Below are positions 9,634 to 20,402 of a DNA stretch of 64,000 bases, piece after piece. The stretch's first letter is position 1. Every line of letters starts with the position of its first letter. The translations under genes were made by a program, and so were the position numbers. The stretch spans positions 62,001 through 126,000 of the forward strand of contig NC_010574.1 in NCBI RefSeq assembly GCF_000165395.2, in the 5' to 3' direction. Origin of the DNA: Babesia bovis T2Bo. Its lineage: Eukaryota > Apicomplexa > Aconoidasida > Piroplasmida > Babesiidae. Below the pieces are notes generated by a model, which was given only the letters and a program-made list of their open reading frames with translations, was not told the origin of the DNA and ran no database searches.

Positions 9634-12487
9634 CCAAAGCAGATAATAAATCTGTCACCTCAGTGTAATCATTCACATAATACATCGCCTTAGTCGGTTT
9701 CATTCCAACCGTAACCGAAATGTAACCCGAATTACGACGGGCATTTTCAATGTTTGTAGCAGCACCGTGAACACGATGCTCCAAGGTCTCAAGTGCCTTG
9801 AACATCTCTTCATCTGAACGATGATCACCTACACAAAGAATAAAGTCAAAATCGCCATATATGCGACAATAGTTTTCTGCGATATTTAATAAAGTAGCAC
9901 CCTTGTTAACCCCGCGAAGACAAACGTGAACGTTCCATTTAGTACGTTGGACATCCACAGGATAAGGTGCCATCACCTGCTTCAAAACTGTCAACAATTC
10001 TACAGATTGTGTAGCACTAAATTCGGGATCAGAATGATGGTATTGGAAAACCACCATGACGTCCATATTCTCAATGTAACTGCCAGGAGTGCGATGAGCA
10101 TACTGCTCCATTATCTGAAGAGCTATTACTTTCCATCTGTCGTCAACATTTTCGACCATGCAATTCCACTTCCCGCCAGTAAGGAATGGAATCTTATAAA
10201 AGTAGCCATACCCTGCACATAAACCCAGGTTAGGTAAATCGGGAAACCAAGTCTCCAAGCAGTCCCTGTTCCGCCCACTTATAGCAACAACTATATTGAG
10301 CGGGTTAGAAGATAAAATACGAATGTTGTCTACATTAGATTCCATAGGAGATAGGTGGAAACGAATCCGCTGCTCGCAATCCTGAGGAGAACGAGGAGGT
10401 ATATCCCATAAACTAGGACACATTGTACCCTCACAATCAATCATAATCAAACGGCGAACCGAACTGTGGTAACGTTGCAATACTAAATCTTTATCTAACA
10501 GCTGAAACGTGCTTGGAACAGAATATGTCTTGTAGTTGTTGCCAAACCCCCAAGTTAAGTGAAGCATATCCGGTCGCTTACGTGCAAAATGCATCTCACG
10601 AACAAAATGATCAACCCATGCAACGGTATCGCTGCTCATTACATATTCAAAATCGTGAAGAGCAACCTCCGCACGTTCCTCAGAGCTATAGCACATCGCC
10701 CTGTCCAAAGCCTCAACCACACTCTCAATATGCCAAGGATTGACACGAATAGCTGACAATAACATCTTACTAAACCCAACAAATTCACTCAAAATCACAG
10801 AACCAGATCTACCGCGACGGCAGTAGATGTACTCTAAAGCTCGCATGTTAATACCACCGCGAATTGATGTGTCTAAAAGGCAATCAGCAACAGCAAATAA
10901 CACAAAACGCCGTTCTGGACAGACGTTAAACTCTAAAACAACATGAGTTATGCCATATGCAGAGTTGATCTCATCAACAATGGCTAGCAATTTCACAACC
11001 TCCTCGCGACGACATTCCCAAAGAGTGTCCGTTGCACATACATATTGAACCAACAGAACCTTACCACGGGATACAGGATAACTCTCCAAATACTTTCTAA
11101 AAGCTTTAAACTTCAAAAACAAACCGGCTAGACGAATGTCACGATCTACAGAAGCAATGACAAAACGATCTTGCCATTCAGCACGGAACGAACTGACGAG
11201 TTCTTGCACGCTTTGCTCATCTAACATAAACTCAAGCAAGTCAGGTTGTATGTGACTGTGGGATAACAAAATCATAACATCACGACCATTGTACTCAATA
11301 CCAAGCATTCCGCCAACCCTAGAACTATGATCAAGACCAAGAAGACGCTTGCAGCATGTCAAAAAGTGACGTGCGTAATCGAAAAATTGAAAACCTATCA
11401 AATCAGCACATAACATACTTCGTAATATAGCCTCACGAACAGCTGAGCACAAAAATAAATTGGATGATGGAAACATGGCGTGCATAAAAACACCAATATT
11501 GGCACGTTTCATACGCCGAGTTATAAAATGAGGTACCATTAACAATTTATAATCATGTACCCAGAAAAAATCATCCTCAGAACCATGAGTTGCAGCAAGA
11601 TCAGCATAATGCTGATTCATTCCGACATAGGCATTCCAAAGCTCCCAACTGAACTCACGCTGCTCATCCACATTCCATAAACCGATATTATAAAACAAAT
11701 TCCACAGGTGCTCCTTACAAAAACGTAAAGCACCAGATAAGATGTCTATTGGAATGAACACAGGAATGCAGTCATGCTCAAGTAACAAAATACGCAACTC
11801 ATCCTTCTCCGATTCGCTGAAATTGCCACCAGATGATTCGCCGCTAACATCATTGGAGCTTGAATCACAATCAGTCTCTATCAAACATGAACCGACAAAA
11901 CGCATCTTATTTCTACAGCGTTTCCTTATCTTCCACAGCGTAGTAGTCAACGGGGTATTGGACTCACGAATGGCAAATACACCATCAGCACCTCGATAAA
12001 CTTGAATAGGTAACCTAGAAGACACAAAGTATACAGTAGCATTGGGATCAACATCTAACCCGTGCAACTTTTGAATTGCACAAAGAGAATCTGTACCGCT
12101 GGGAGCATTTTCCGGCCCAATGGGATGCAAAGGTGGTACACCGGCGTCAGATTTCGCAGTGTATTGTTCACGGTAGTAGCCGTAATCATCCTCTACAATC
12201 ATGTTTTGACCAGTTGGCTCAACGTGACGAATGGAATCCTCGTGCCATTGTACAAAACCACCCAAGTCATTCAACACAACATAACGGTACTCACGGCGCT
12301 CCTTCAAAGGAAGACTAGCAGGCGTGCGAGAAGTCCACACATCATCTACAGTGCTAATACGTTGCAATTCATGACATGCGTTAATATCCCAGTTGCCGAG
12401 CGAAGGATGGTCGCCAACAACAGCAAGACGTCGACCAAAGTCAAGATTCCCTTGACAACGAAAATGAACAGATGTAAAGTGAGCCAT
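9611..12487 (-). CDS. CBM20-TPS-TPP fusion (trehalose-6-phosphate synthase/phosphatase-like)
   Basis: Single-exon ORF of 958 aa. Residues about 1-110 are a CBM20 starch-binding domain (GRRLAVVGDHPSLGNWD). Residues about 155-640 are a GT20 trehalose-phosphate synthase domain, with FFWVHDYKLLMVPHF, FMHAMFPSSNLF and REAILRSMLCADLIGFQFFD. Residues about 680-950 are a HAD phosphatase-like domain (RLIMIDCEGT, then CVGDHRSDEEMF). The order CBM20-TPS-TPP is that of plant class II and other apicomplexan TPS proteins. Several catalytic positions look altered: VDRDIRLAGLFLK replaces the usual DRLDYxKG, DCEGT replaces DxDGT, and GDHRSDE replaces GDDRSDE. I infer a regulatory or weakly active protein. The start at 12487 puts CBM20 complete at the N-terminus. 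Confidence 0.92.
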   Translation of the reverse strand: MAHFTSVHFRCQGNLDFGRRLAVVGDHPSLGNWDINACHELQRISTVDDVWTSRTPASLPLKERREYRYVVLNDLGGFVQWHEDSIRHVEPTGQNMIVEDDYGYYREQYTAKSDAGVPPLHPIGPENAPSGTDSLCAIQKLHGLDVDPNATVYFVSSRLPIQVYRGADGVFAIRESNTPLTTTLWKIRKRCRNKMRFVGSCLIETDCDSSSNDVSGESSGGNFSESEKDELRILLLEHDCIPVFIPIDILSGALRFCKEHLWNLFYNIGLWNVDEQREFSWELWNAYVGMNQHYADLAATHGSEDDFFWVHDYKLLMVPHFITRRMKRANIGVFMHAMFPSSNLFLCSAVREAILRSMLCADLIGFQFFDYARHFLTCCKRLLGLDHSSRVGGMLGIEYNGRDVMILLSHSHIQPDLLEFMLDEQSVQELVSSFRAEWQDRFVIASVDRDIRLAGLFLKFKAFRKYLESYPVSRGKVLLVQYVCATDTLWECRREEVVKLLAIVDEINSAYGITHVVLEFNVCPERRFVLFAVADCLLDTSIRGGINMRALEYIYCRRGRSGSVILSEFVGFSKMLLSAIRVNPWHIESVVEALDRAMCYSSEERAEVALHDFEYVMSSDTVAWVDHFVREMHFARKRPDMLHLTWGFGNNYKTYSVPSTFQLLDKDLVLQRYHSSVRRLIMIDCEGTMCPSLWDIPPRSPQDCEQRIRFHLSPMESNVDNIRILSSNPLNIVVAISGRNRDCLETWFPDLPNLGLCAGYGYFYKIPFLTGGKWNCMVENVDDRWKVIALQIMEQYAHRTPGSYIENMDVMVVFQYHHSDPEFSATQSVELLTVLKQVMAPYPVDVQRTKWNVHVCLRGVNKGATLLNIAENYCRIYGDFDFILCVGDHRSDEEMFKALETLEHRVHGAATNIENARRNSGYISVTVGMKPTKAMYYVNDYTEVTDLLSALATFDNNV

Positions 12488-12983
12488 ATTTCATATCATA
12501 CAGATGGTCTACACATTGGTCACACATTCAATGAGCTGATGCAATCCATGTAAAATTGGCAGACACACAGTCCGAATACTTTCATCATGAATGCGGAGAC
12601 ATGATACAAAACACAGACTTCCAAGTTTTAAACATATAAGAAATATAATGAACAGACAAAAACCGTTCAACAGCTATATGGCTCACATGTAACACGGTTG
12701 TACGGACACTATATTAAAAGGGATCTAAATTCGTTACCAAGTAACATTAAAGTATATTTAACGAAATGTTGTTATCTTAACAAAAAATAATATAAACGGA
12801 ATATGTATCTCTATGAGGAAGGATAACGAGACCCTACGCCAATATGTAACATACGGCATGAGGAATCACCAAAAGCACATTAAGACACAAAATGATTTGA
12901 ATTTTAAAATTAAAAAAACATATAACAATTAATAACATTCCACTCTAGCCGGTGAATGGTTTTAAATCATCTATGCTTGTTTA
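12488..12983. other. Intergenic region upstream of the TPS gene
   Basis: About 500 bases of AT-rich DNA between the TPS start and the stop of the next minus-strand gene. It should contain the TPS promoter and the 3' UTR of the helical-repeat gene. I see nothing else in it. Confidence 0.4.
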
Positions 12984-15438
12984 TCAACGGAATCGTGTGT
13001 TAACCTTGACATATGTATAACGAACAGCAGCACGACGCTTCACTAACTTGGCGCGGTAATAACAAACCGGGCGAATAGAGAAGAATAATTTGTATTTACA
13101 TTCGTTATCAGATAAGACAGGTTGCCTTTTTGATCCCTTAGTAGAATCAACGGCATGGGTAGGTCCGTGCGCCGCCTTTACATCCTTCTGGGAATTATGA
13201 GATAACTCATTATCCTTTGTATTACCACCGGCTATATGCGATGTACCTGCTTCACGTGGCGTATCCAACTCACTGTCATCTGCCTTTGACGTTGTAGAGT
13301 CACCATGAGAAAACAATACGGAAACGTACATACGCAGTACATCTTCAGGTGTCAAAGTTGTATTTCCTGTTTTACCTTTCAGAGCCGATGTAAGAGAAGA
13401 AATGGCGTGGAACACTTGATCGTCAACTGTATTTTGAATAAGTCAAATAAAATAGAGGCAATTGTGTAGCACGGATGGCCGAGCGGTCAAAGGCGCCAGA
13501 CTCAAGTTCTGGTGGGCGAGAGTCCTCGTGGGTTCGAATCCCACTTCGTGCAAATTTTAACTATCGCATATCATACATGTAATACCAATTACAACGCCAA
13601 TAGAACAAATATAATAAACCTACCTTTGATTTCTGGTATTGGAGTCGGTCCAGGTGATGTTGACTGCGACTTAGGCGATGATATAGGAGAGGCCGCCTTT
13701 TCAGAAATCCCTGCCGAGTGCTTTAAATCTGGAGCAGATAAAATTGGTGTATCAGATCCGTTGCTTGGTGTGGCAGCGATTGCTATAGGTGACACAACAG
13801 TAGGCGCCACGGGAACGGCAGGAATTACTTCAACAGGAGGATAATACGCCCGGATGTTGTCAAACATAAGGGGTGATTCGGCATTATTAGGGTGCTGGGC
13901 ATATTGTAATATCTCATAACATAGCTTATGTTGACGTCCAGACTCAGAAGAAGGAACCTCTTTAATTTGTACTGGATTCAAACCCTTGCGTAGCATAAAA
14001 CCCTGAGCCACTAACGTAGCCTATATCACATTTGCTATTATTATGAAAAACTAACCTCATGAATGGGAGAAACATCGATATTCGATACTAGGAGTGAAAA
14101 TAAAATTAGACACAATGCATTAAAATCAAGCTCAGCGAACCTCAAACAACTGTCTTCAACCAAATTCAAGTAATACAGCTTGGAGGAATTACTAGAAGGA
14201 GCCATACTACTCAGTCTTTCGAATTTCAAATCTTCTTTAGTTGCGCTTGGAGCAGTTGAATTAGAACCGAAACCTCTGCGTGAAGATCGTTCGGTGGCAC
14301 TGCGCGTAGTCCATGAGTTCGTGAGTTTAGAGTCATTCTTCTGTTCTATATTCTTCGTTAAAGAATCTCCATCAAACATAAACGGAATTAAACGCTCATT
14401 CTCTAGCAATGTAGTCCACAATGCCTTGTTAACATAAAATTCCAAACAATGAAAAATGTGATTGCTCCTTGGTTCCGTTAAACGTAATGCATCATCATGT
14501 GCAAAAAGATGCTTGGCGTAGGCATATGAAGCACCAATCAATATTAAGTCATTGGGATCAATTAAGTGAAACTTGAGTAAGACATTGTCCAATACAATGT
14601 TGTAATGAGGCAAATCAGAACGCACAAGACCAAGGCCAGATAATAGTATTAAACTTCTCTTTGGAAGTTCCTCAATCGCAGAAGCCAAACGGAATAAAAT
14701 CAGACGTGTCAACGCTGTTTTTGTATCAAAACTGTAACCTAATTTTACCAAAACACAAATCAATGATAACGCGCACTCAGCACTTAAAAACTCAGCCTCT
14801 TCGGTCAGTAACATTAGAATTTTCCTTACGTATGTTAAGTTCAATGTAGATGAACCCTTGAAAGAGGCAATTAATAATACAAGGTCTTCATTTGACAACA
14901 TTCCAAGAACGTTCACATTGTTCAAGTGGGTACTAACATGTTGCAGTAAAAACTCATTTGTGAAAACTCCAGCTGACGTGCCAAAATGTAAGACCGGTGG
15001 TGAGCTAATGATATCATTGCAGCATTCTATGTATTCTTGGCATAGGGCAACGCAAACGGGGCGTAAAAATGTCTCCGCTTTCATATAATATAAAATACGC
15101 AAAAGTGAAACAATTGTAGCACCCGTAATTGGACGAATTCCCTCGTTAGCTGAGTTGATTATTCGTGCCATACGCTCCCGTACAACCTTATCATCTCTTA
15201 CGCCCCCGCCCAAAAAGGACGGCAGTGACATGTATGCCCAAAGACCTCCACGGTTCAATCCCTTAGGAACAAAATTCTTTAATATTGAAGTAGGTATTTG
15301 GTGGAAAACGGTGGGTTTGGATAGGCTGCTAACCAGAGCAGATGCCACACCTACAGATAGTGTCTCAGCCTTATGCAATAGCTCATCCGCCTTCGCTGTG
15401 TTGTAACCTATATCTCCATTAGAAAATTGATATGACAA
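12984..15438 (-). CDS. Large helical-repeat protein, unrecognised (RAP/HPR-like)
   Basis: Three exons: about 15438-14056, 14017-13624 and 13426-12984. The first ends at HE with donor GTTAGT and the second begins ATLVAQGFMLRKG. The third begins after a 197-nt intron that contains a tRNA gene on the other strand. The first exon is rich in Leu-repeat helices (LVLLIASFKGSSTLNL, LSLICVLVKLGYSF, RSLILLSGLGLV), the texture of apicomplexan organellar RNA-binding helical-repeat proteins. That is a resemblance in texture only. The middle is Pro/Ser-rich and the end basic. There is no in-frame ATG near the 5' end of the first exon (it opens with TTG at 15438), so an upstream exon is missing. It could be joined to the gene at 15511-15969. 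Confidence 0.6.
13469..13552 (+). tRNA. tRNA-Leu (anticodon CAA)
   Basis: A complete class II tRNA. The 7-bp acceptor stem pairs GCACGGA with TTCGTGC, with one G-T pair. The D-arm/A box is TGGCCGAGCGG. The anticodon stem CCAGA/TCTGG encloses the loop CTCAAGT, giving anticodon CAA. There is a long variable arm as in Leu/Ser tRNAs, and a T arm GTGGG-TTCGAAT-CCCAC carrying the B box. A TTTT polymerase III terminator follows at 13556. No intron is seen. It lies on the strand opposite the surrounding protein gene, inside that gene's intron. Confidence 0.95.
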
Positions 15439-15510
15439 GTTAAAATAGCCTTGTGCTTATGTAAATAGGTTCCTATAAATACACGTGCTGATGGCGTGAA
15501 TTACCAAATG

Positions 15511-15969
15511 TTACATTGATTTTTGACAACGCAATACTTTTTGTACGTTAAATACTTCACAGCAACGGGATGTTATAGTAACATAATCTAAATGTGGATA
15601 TAGATGAAATACCTTTAATTGCAGCTGCGAAATCATGGCTCAAAAGTTCGTAAGCCACCCCTTTCTTCTCGAAACGCAATACAAGCATGTACTCCCGATC
15701 CGTGAATGGTCCCGATTCAATAAGATCGACTAACTTCACCGAAATAGAAGGGCGCCTCGTAAATGTACACATTGAAAAAATGTCATTGAGAAACCCTATG
15801 AGCACCTGATGCTACGAAATATAGAAACAATATTATAATCACTTACAGTAAACATACGGGGTAATTTTGGCTGAACCTTTTCATCTTTAGCAGCGGTGGC
15901 TGTTAGACATTCAGCAGTTGATCCTTTATTTAGAGCATTGTTGGCGGATTCACGTTTAGGTGATGACAT
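15511..15969 (-). CDS. Unrecognised small protein, three exons
   Basis: From the ATG at 15969 (MSSPKRESANNALNKG...), an intron of about 35 nt joins to HQVLIGFLNDIFSMC. A 25-nt intron then joins AAAIK to DYVTITSRCCEVFNVQKV, and the stop is at 15511-15513. This gives about 130 aa: a disordered N-terminus followed by a compact helical and strand region. I do not recognise the family. The next gene downstream on the same strand begins only about 70 bases later and lacks its own ATG. The two may therefore be one gene, through a phase-1 donor near the end of this one. Confidence 0.45.
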
Positions 15970-16050
15970 ATTGGAAGTATAATAAGCACAATATCAAAAA
16001 GAGACATCTAATACTACTACACAACCTTCTATAAATAAGACTCCAGTGGT

Positions 16051-16334
16051 ATGCAATTGGTGTTTACCCGGCCTTTAATCAGGAATCTACCGGATCTTTC
16101 AAAACGTACACAAAGTAAGCTACCTTATGTGATCCGGAGGTTGGTGACAAGTTATATACAGTCCTCAACAAACGTATCATAAATCAACTACTATCAGAAC
16201 GAATAGATATACATCTTGTGTCTATACGACAACGTCGACGCAAGTTTTATAAGGCCAATAACTACAGAATCAAACAAATCGGAAGGGAGAGGCTTCAGAA
16301 GTACTACGTTGTAAATACTTTTTGTCAAATTTGA
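16051..16334 (+). CDS. Small basic protein, possible mitochondrial ribosomal protein bS21
   Basis: Two exons, 16051-16114 and 16162-16334, separated by a 47-nt intron (GTAAGC...TACAG), give 78 aa. The N-terminus MQLVFTRPLIRNLPDLSKR looks like a mitochondrial presequence. The rest (ILNKRIINQLLSERIDI, then RQRRRKFYKANNYRIKQ, then GRERLQKYY) has the shape of bS21m: LNR near the start, an RRR-[FY]Y core, and a basic tail ending in a tyrosine pair. I compared it with human MRPS21 from memory, and the match is short. It ends in a 65-base overlap with an ORF on the other strand. Confidence 0.45.
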
Positions 16335-16521
16335 TGAACCTCGGATGAATTTTATGAGAGATTGCGTATGTGTCTCTTATTACTACAGTAGTTGCAATGT
16401 TCCTGGTCTGTGGACGCAGGTAGACGCCACTAGTAGAAGATGAAAACATATAGTACCAGGATATATAGTCATTGTTGACATCATATAACTTCGTCCAATA
16501 TTCAAAGATGTATGATAGCAT
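16270..16521 (-). CDS. Uncertain 83-aa ORF
   Basis: An open frame from 16521 to 16270, with a basic and aromatic C-terminal half (TTVVIRDTYAISHKIHPRFI, then KFDKKYLQRST). The segment faintly recalls mitochondrial uS17, with its VVV...HP...KKY order, but too weakly to assign. Its last 65 bases overlap the 3' end of the plus-strand bS21-like gene, and one of the two may be spurious. Confidence 0.25.
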   Translation of the reverse strand: MLSYIFEYWTKLYDVNNDYISWYYMFSSSTSGVYLRPQTRNIATTVVIRDTYAISHKIHPRFIKFDKKYLQRSTSEASPFRFV

Positions 16522-16878
16522 ACTATGTGTGCATCTTGCGAGAATATATTATAAAACACAACGTGCCGTACGATTCAGTGATGTGTATATCCTGAGGCAA
16601 TAGTCATAATAAAAACCAGATGTTATCTTCTACAGACTATAATCATTCTGTATATGTATTTAGCAATTTATTTGTTGTTAAAAACTGTCGCGGGTGTGTT
16701 AGACTTAGATTACAGCCTTTACCAATCTAGGGATAACAGCCTAGCTTCTTTTTAATATATAGATTATATACAAACACCAGCATTAAAATCAAATATACTA
16801 TTGTAAGTCAAATAAACCTATGATTAGAAATAAATATGGCAATGTGCAAATCTTTTCTAATTACTTGGTACGGAGCAG
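16522..16878. other. AT-rich intergenic region
   Basis: About 360 bases, strongly AT-rich, with no coding exon or RNA gene visible. Confidence 0.4.
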
Positions 16879-17148
16879 TTACACCAATATAATATCAAGG
16901 TTATATATTTTTGCTTTTATTGGTAAATGCGGTGAAAATTGGCTGTGTAAATTCAAGAATATTGGACGATTGTATGAATAATCGTGTCTTCGTAACGGAA
17001 ATAACCCACAATACCGATGTTTTTTGCAGTGGTTTTGAATGTCTTCCGTAGTGATACCAACCTGTACAAAGGTTAATGCGTTATTTTCTCCATATTTTCT
17101 AAGAGTGTTTCGACATTTTTTGAAGGGTATTATAAATCGTGATAACAT
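16879..17148 (-). CDS. Unrecognised 89-aa protein, possibly mitochondrial
   Basis: The open frame starts MLSRFIIPFKKCRNTLRKYG, which is basic, hydrophobic and without acidic residues, as in a mitochondrial presequence. It continues VGITTEDIQNHCKKHRYCGL and ends YNLDIILV. An alternative model starts with MDDILVRQAT at 17196 and splices (GTAAGT...TACAG) directly to VGITTEDIQ. I cannot choose between the two and do not recognise the family. Confidence 0.4.
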   Translation of the reverse strand: MLSRFIIPFKKCRNTLRKYGENNALTFVQVGITTEDIQNHCKKHRYCGLFPLRRHDYSYNRPIFLNLHSQFSPHLPIKAKIYNLDIILV

Positions 17149-17368
17149 TCAACAATATTAACTTACCGTTGCTTGTCGTACTAGTATGTCATCCATGCGC
17201 TGGATATTCGATGTGTAATGAATTGAATTTGGGATATTCTTGGGTATCGTATGTGTATGATCTGGCTTCAAATGGCTCTAATTAATCGCTTCGACCCTGC
17301 AATCTCATATAATCCCATCTGAGTAACAGTATTTTATACACTCTAGTATACCCAAAGTATATAATAAA

Positions 17369-18890
17369 ATGGCAAACGGAGATTTAACAGCATTAAAAAA
17401 CCAGGAATCAGTCAGCATACCTGCGGTCATCTTAGCTGCATATGGATGCGACAATTTACTACCTCTTACTAATGAAGTACCAAAGGCATTATTAAAAGTA
17501 GGAAATAAATCACTGATTTCTGGAACCGTCAATAACTTGTTGACAGCTGGAATCAAAAAAATTCTAGTATTCGCTAATAAGCATGATCAATCATCAATTC
17601 AACAGCATCTAAGAGAAGAATTCCAAACGCATGATCATATCAACGCATTGAATTTAGACATATCCATTCATGTAGTAGATGAATATGATGGAATGATACC
17701 ATCTACGTCACATGTTGTCAAAATAGCGGCGACGATGCTTAATAGTCACTTTATCGTTGTGCCGTGTGACCTTTACGGTAACTTCAATTTCCAGGGGCTC
17801 ATACAAGATCATTTGAGCACTGATAGATTGTGTACAATAGCCCTCATAGAAGAGAAGCTTGCTGCTTCCACCGGCAAGAAAAATAAAGATCAATCGGATG
17901 ATCAAACCTCACCGGGAGGTGATCCTGTCAGAGGCTGGGGATATAAATATAAAGTCTTGGCTATGCTGGATATCGATCATTCAAAAGTTGTTAGCATCTC
18001 CAATTACTTATCACTGTGTAGTGGAGAACCTACCAATATTAGCAAATGGACATTCCGCAACCATAACAAATGCAGTATACGTTGCGATTTATATGATGCA
18101 CATATATACGTTTTCTCAAAGGATATCATCCATATGCTTACAGAAAAATGCTTTAAACAATCTTCCCTTAGGGTAAGGAATACGGTATAGTTATATATCT
18201 TTCAGCTGGACGTTATTCCGTATATCATCGCTATGCAAGACGTACAGCAAAATTGGGAACCTCAGAGCGAAATAGAAGCAAAAAACTTAACCGAGGAATT
18301 AAACGCACATCCTGGTACATCTTTACCCAATAAAGGATTCATCTTTCAGTATCCATATGTTGGCGATGCATCACAGTGTTGCAGAGTTAACAGCATAGAG
18401 ACCTTGATGAAAGTTAATATGCAACAGTGCTTCGATAAAACAAAGAAAAACAAAACTGGCACCATAAATAGCTCTGGTTCAAAGGTAAGTATCTATCTGT
18501 ATTGCGACAAGAACTTGCCAGATTCGTGACGTTGTCTTCGGTGAAGGTTGTAAGCTAGGTGATGGAACAACAATTAAATCATCAGTACTGGGTTTGTTTC
18601 AATTGCTACAACGCATACCCCCATTCAGGCGATAATGTGACAATAGGAAATAACTGCTCTATCAACAAATGTGTTATCATGGATAATGTAATGCTGGGAG
18701 ATAAGGTTGTGTTAGACAGATGTATTATCGGACACAAAGCGACTATATCGACAAAGGTGACGGTAAGTACCAATATGAATTGCCCATCTTAAAATCATAG
18801 ATGAAACTTGTCGTAGTTGCGCCGAAGTATATTGTGCCGGAAAATGTTCGCGCGGAATGCGATTTCCTTCCTACTTTTATTGAATCATAG
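17369..18890 (+). CDS. EIF2B3: Translation initiation factor eIF2B subunit gamma
   Basis: Subunit of the guanine-nucleotide exchange factor for eIF2. The N-terminal nucleotidyltransferase-like domain reads PAVILAAYGCDNLLPLTNEV, then PKALLKVGNKSLI. The C-terminal part is a left-handed beta-helix with hexapeptides (GDNVTIGNNCSINKCVI, then VMLGDKVVLDRCIIGHKA). The gene has five exons with short introns: after SSLR (joining to LDVIPYIIAM, human IRGELIPYLV), after SGSK (joining to IRDVVFGEGCKLGDG), after SVLG, and after TKVT. The stop is TAG at 18888-18890. The size of about 450 aa fits gamma (human 452) rather than the much larger epsilon. The normal GxG of active enzymes is GCD here, as expected for a non-catalytic pyrophosphorylase-like subunit. 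Confidence 0.78.
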
Positions 18891-19084
18891 GAGTTTTTAC
18901 GCGCTTAATAACAAATACATATCTCGATTAATATGCTTCATTTGTGAGCAATTATAACACCTGTAGACAAATACACATCGCTTAGGGCAAACCGTGGGGG
19001 CTAATAGAATCCCTTGATCACTGTAAATACAACAAAAGATAGTTGCTTTTAATACGTAACAACAGTTCTCTCCATATTAAAGTA

Positions 19085-20314
19085 ATGTCAATGAAGGATT
19101 ATAATGAAGACACATTCCAGAGGTATCCCACGGACCAAAGAAGGGATACTGACTCATATAATGAACGCAGCAGACACGCTGACCGGTACGATACACGACG
19201 TGATAAAGTAGATAAAGGTATTAAAAGGAGTAGGTCAAGAAGCCGCGGTAGAAGGCGTTCGCCAAATAAGGGTTCCTACCGTGATAAACAACACGCTTCA
19301 CGTTCAACGTATGATAGGCCCAGAAAATACGATAAGCAGCGTAAAGATGATAATAAGACTGCAGAATGTACTTCGGAAACTGATTTCGTTACACTAAATC
19401 CGAATTTATCGCCCAGTCATGCTAGGTCTCGCGCTGCGGAACGCCGTAGAAGGAAAACACAAGCTGACTGTATCAGACGTGCTGGAGGTTTCCAAAAGTT
19501 AGCTGATCAAGAAGGACATGAAACAGTGCGACTTTTTTGGGATGGATTTCAGTGGGTAGCCAAAACTGGCCAAGCAGCCATGATGATGAATGCAGATTCT
19601 GCTTTAATGAACTCCACACGCAAATTGAGAAGGCTCTATTTTGGAAATTTGCCGGTAGCATCTGGACTTACAGAAAATGCCTTCCAAAATATTATATGGA
19701 ATGAAATGAGGACCAGAAACTTTTGTAATGATCCAAATGTTTCTCCTGTACTGTATGTCTGGTTCGCCAAAGATAAAGGTAACTACGGGTTTGTAGAGTT
19801 TGCAACTGTTGAAGAGACTGAAAGGGCACTTACCATGGACGGTATGAACTGCATGGGTGCTCAATTACGTGTTTCCCGACCCAATGACTACTCAACAACT
19901 GCTACTAGGCAAGTTATACCAGGAATCGCCACGCAGAACATTGTCCCTCTGGATGCATTCACTGGGAGCTGCCTCAGAGTTGTGCAAATAGTGTTGCCCG
20001 AAAGTGTGCAAACTGAAGTTGAATATCTTGATGTATTAGACGACGTCAAGGAGGCTTTCGAAAAGCATGGTAAGGTTAAAACTTGTGCCATCGTCACCCC
20101 TAGACACAAGGACATAGCCCCCAACCTTAAACCAGGTGATGTTATCGTAGAATTTGTTGACAGGGAATCACTATTGGCATGTGTACAGAACATGCAACAT
20201 CGCAAATATGAAAAAAGAGAGATACAGTTCCTCCCTATGGATGAAGAAGATTATAGACATGTTGCAGAACCCCTCATACTAGATCTTGAGGCCTTAGAAA
20301 AGGAAGCAGACTGA
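19085..20314 (+). CDS. U2AF2: U2AF65-like splicing factor lacking RRM2
   Basis: This protein recognises the polypyrimidine tract and 3' splice site with U2AF35. The N-terminal 80 residues are RS-like and basic (RSRSRGRRRSPNKG). RRM1 lies at about residues 180-275 (RRLYFGNLPVA, then GNYGFVEFATVEE, then LRVSRPNDY, matching human LKIRRPHDY). The C-terminal UHM is at about 300-395 (LRVVQIVLPESVQTEVEYLD, then DVIVEFVDRESLLACVQNM). The linker between them is only about 30 residues, so canonical RRM2 is missing. I chose the ATG at 19085 because the upstream ATG at 19043 adds a Leu/Ile-rich extension unlike the family. The gene has no intron, which is unusual in this window. Confidence 0.82.
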   Translation: MSMKDYNEDTFQRYPTDQRRDTDSYNERSRHADRYDTRRDKVDKGIKRSRSRSRGRRRSPNKGSYRDKQHASRSTYDRPRKYDKQRKDDNKTAECTSETDFVTLNPNLSPSHARSRAAERRRRKTQADCIRRAGGFQKLADQEGHETVRLFWDGFQWVAKTGQAAMMMNADSALMNSTRKLRRLYFGNLPVASGLTENAFQNIIWNEMRTRNFCNDPNVSPVLYVWFAKDKGNYGFVEFATVEETERALTMDGMNCMGAQLRVSRPNDYSTTATRQVIPGIATQNIVPLDAFTGSCLRVVQIVLPESVQTEVEYLDVLDDVKEAFEKHGKVKTCAIVTPRHKDIAPNLKPGDVIVEFVDRESLLACVQNMQHRKYEKREIQFLPMDEEDYRHVAEPLILDLEALEKEAD

Positions 20315-20402
20315 ACTACAATACGATACCGGAGGGCTTAGTTACAATAGATAGCGCATCTACAACCCCTAGGTTACCCTACTGAAACAGTCTACGATAT
20401 TC

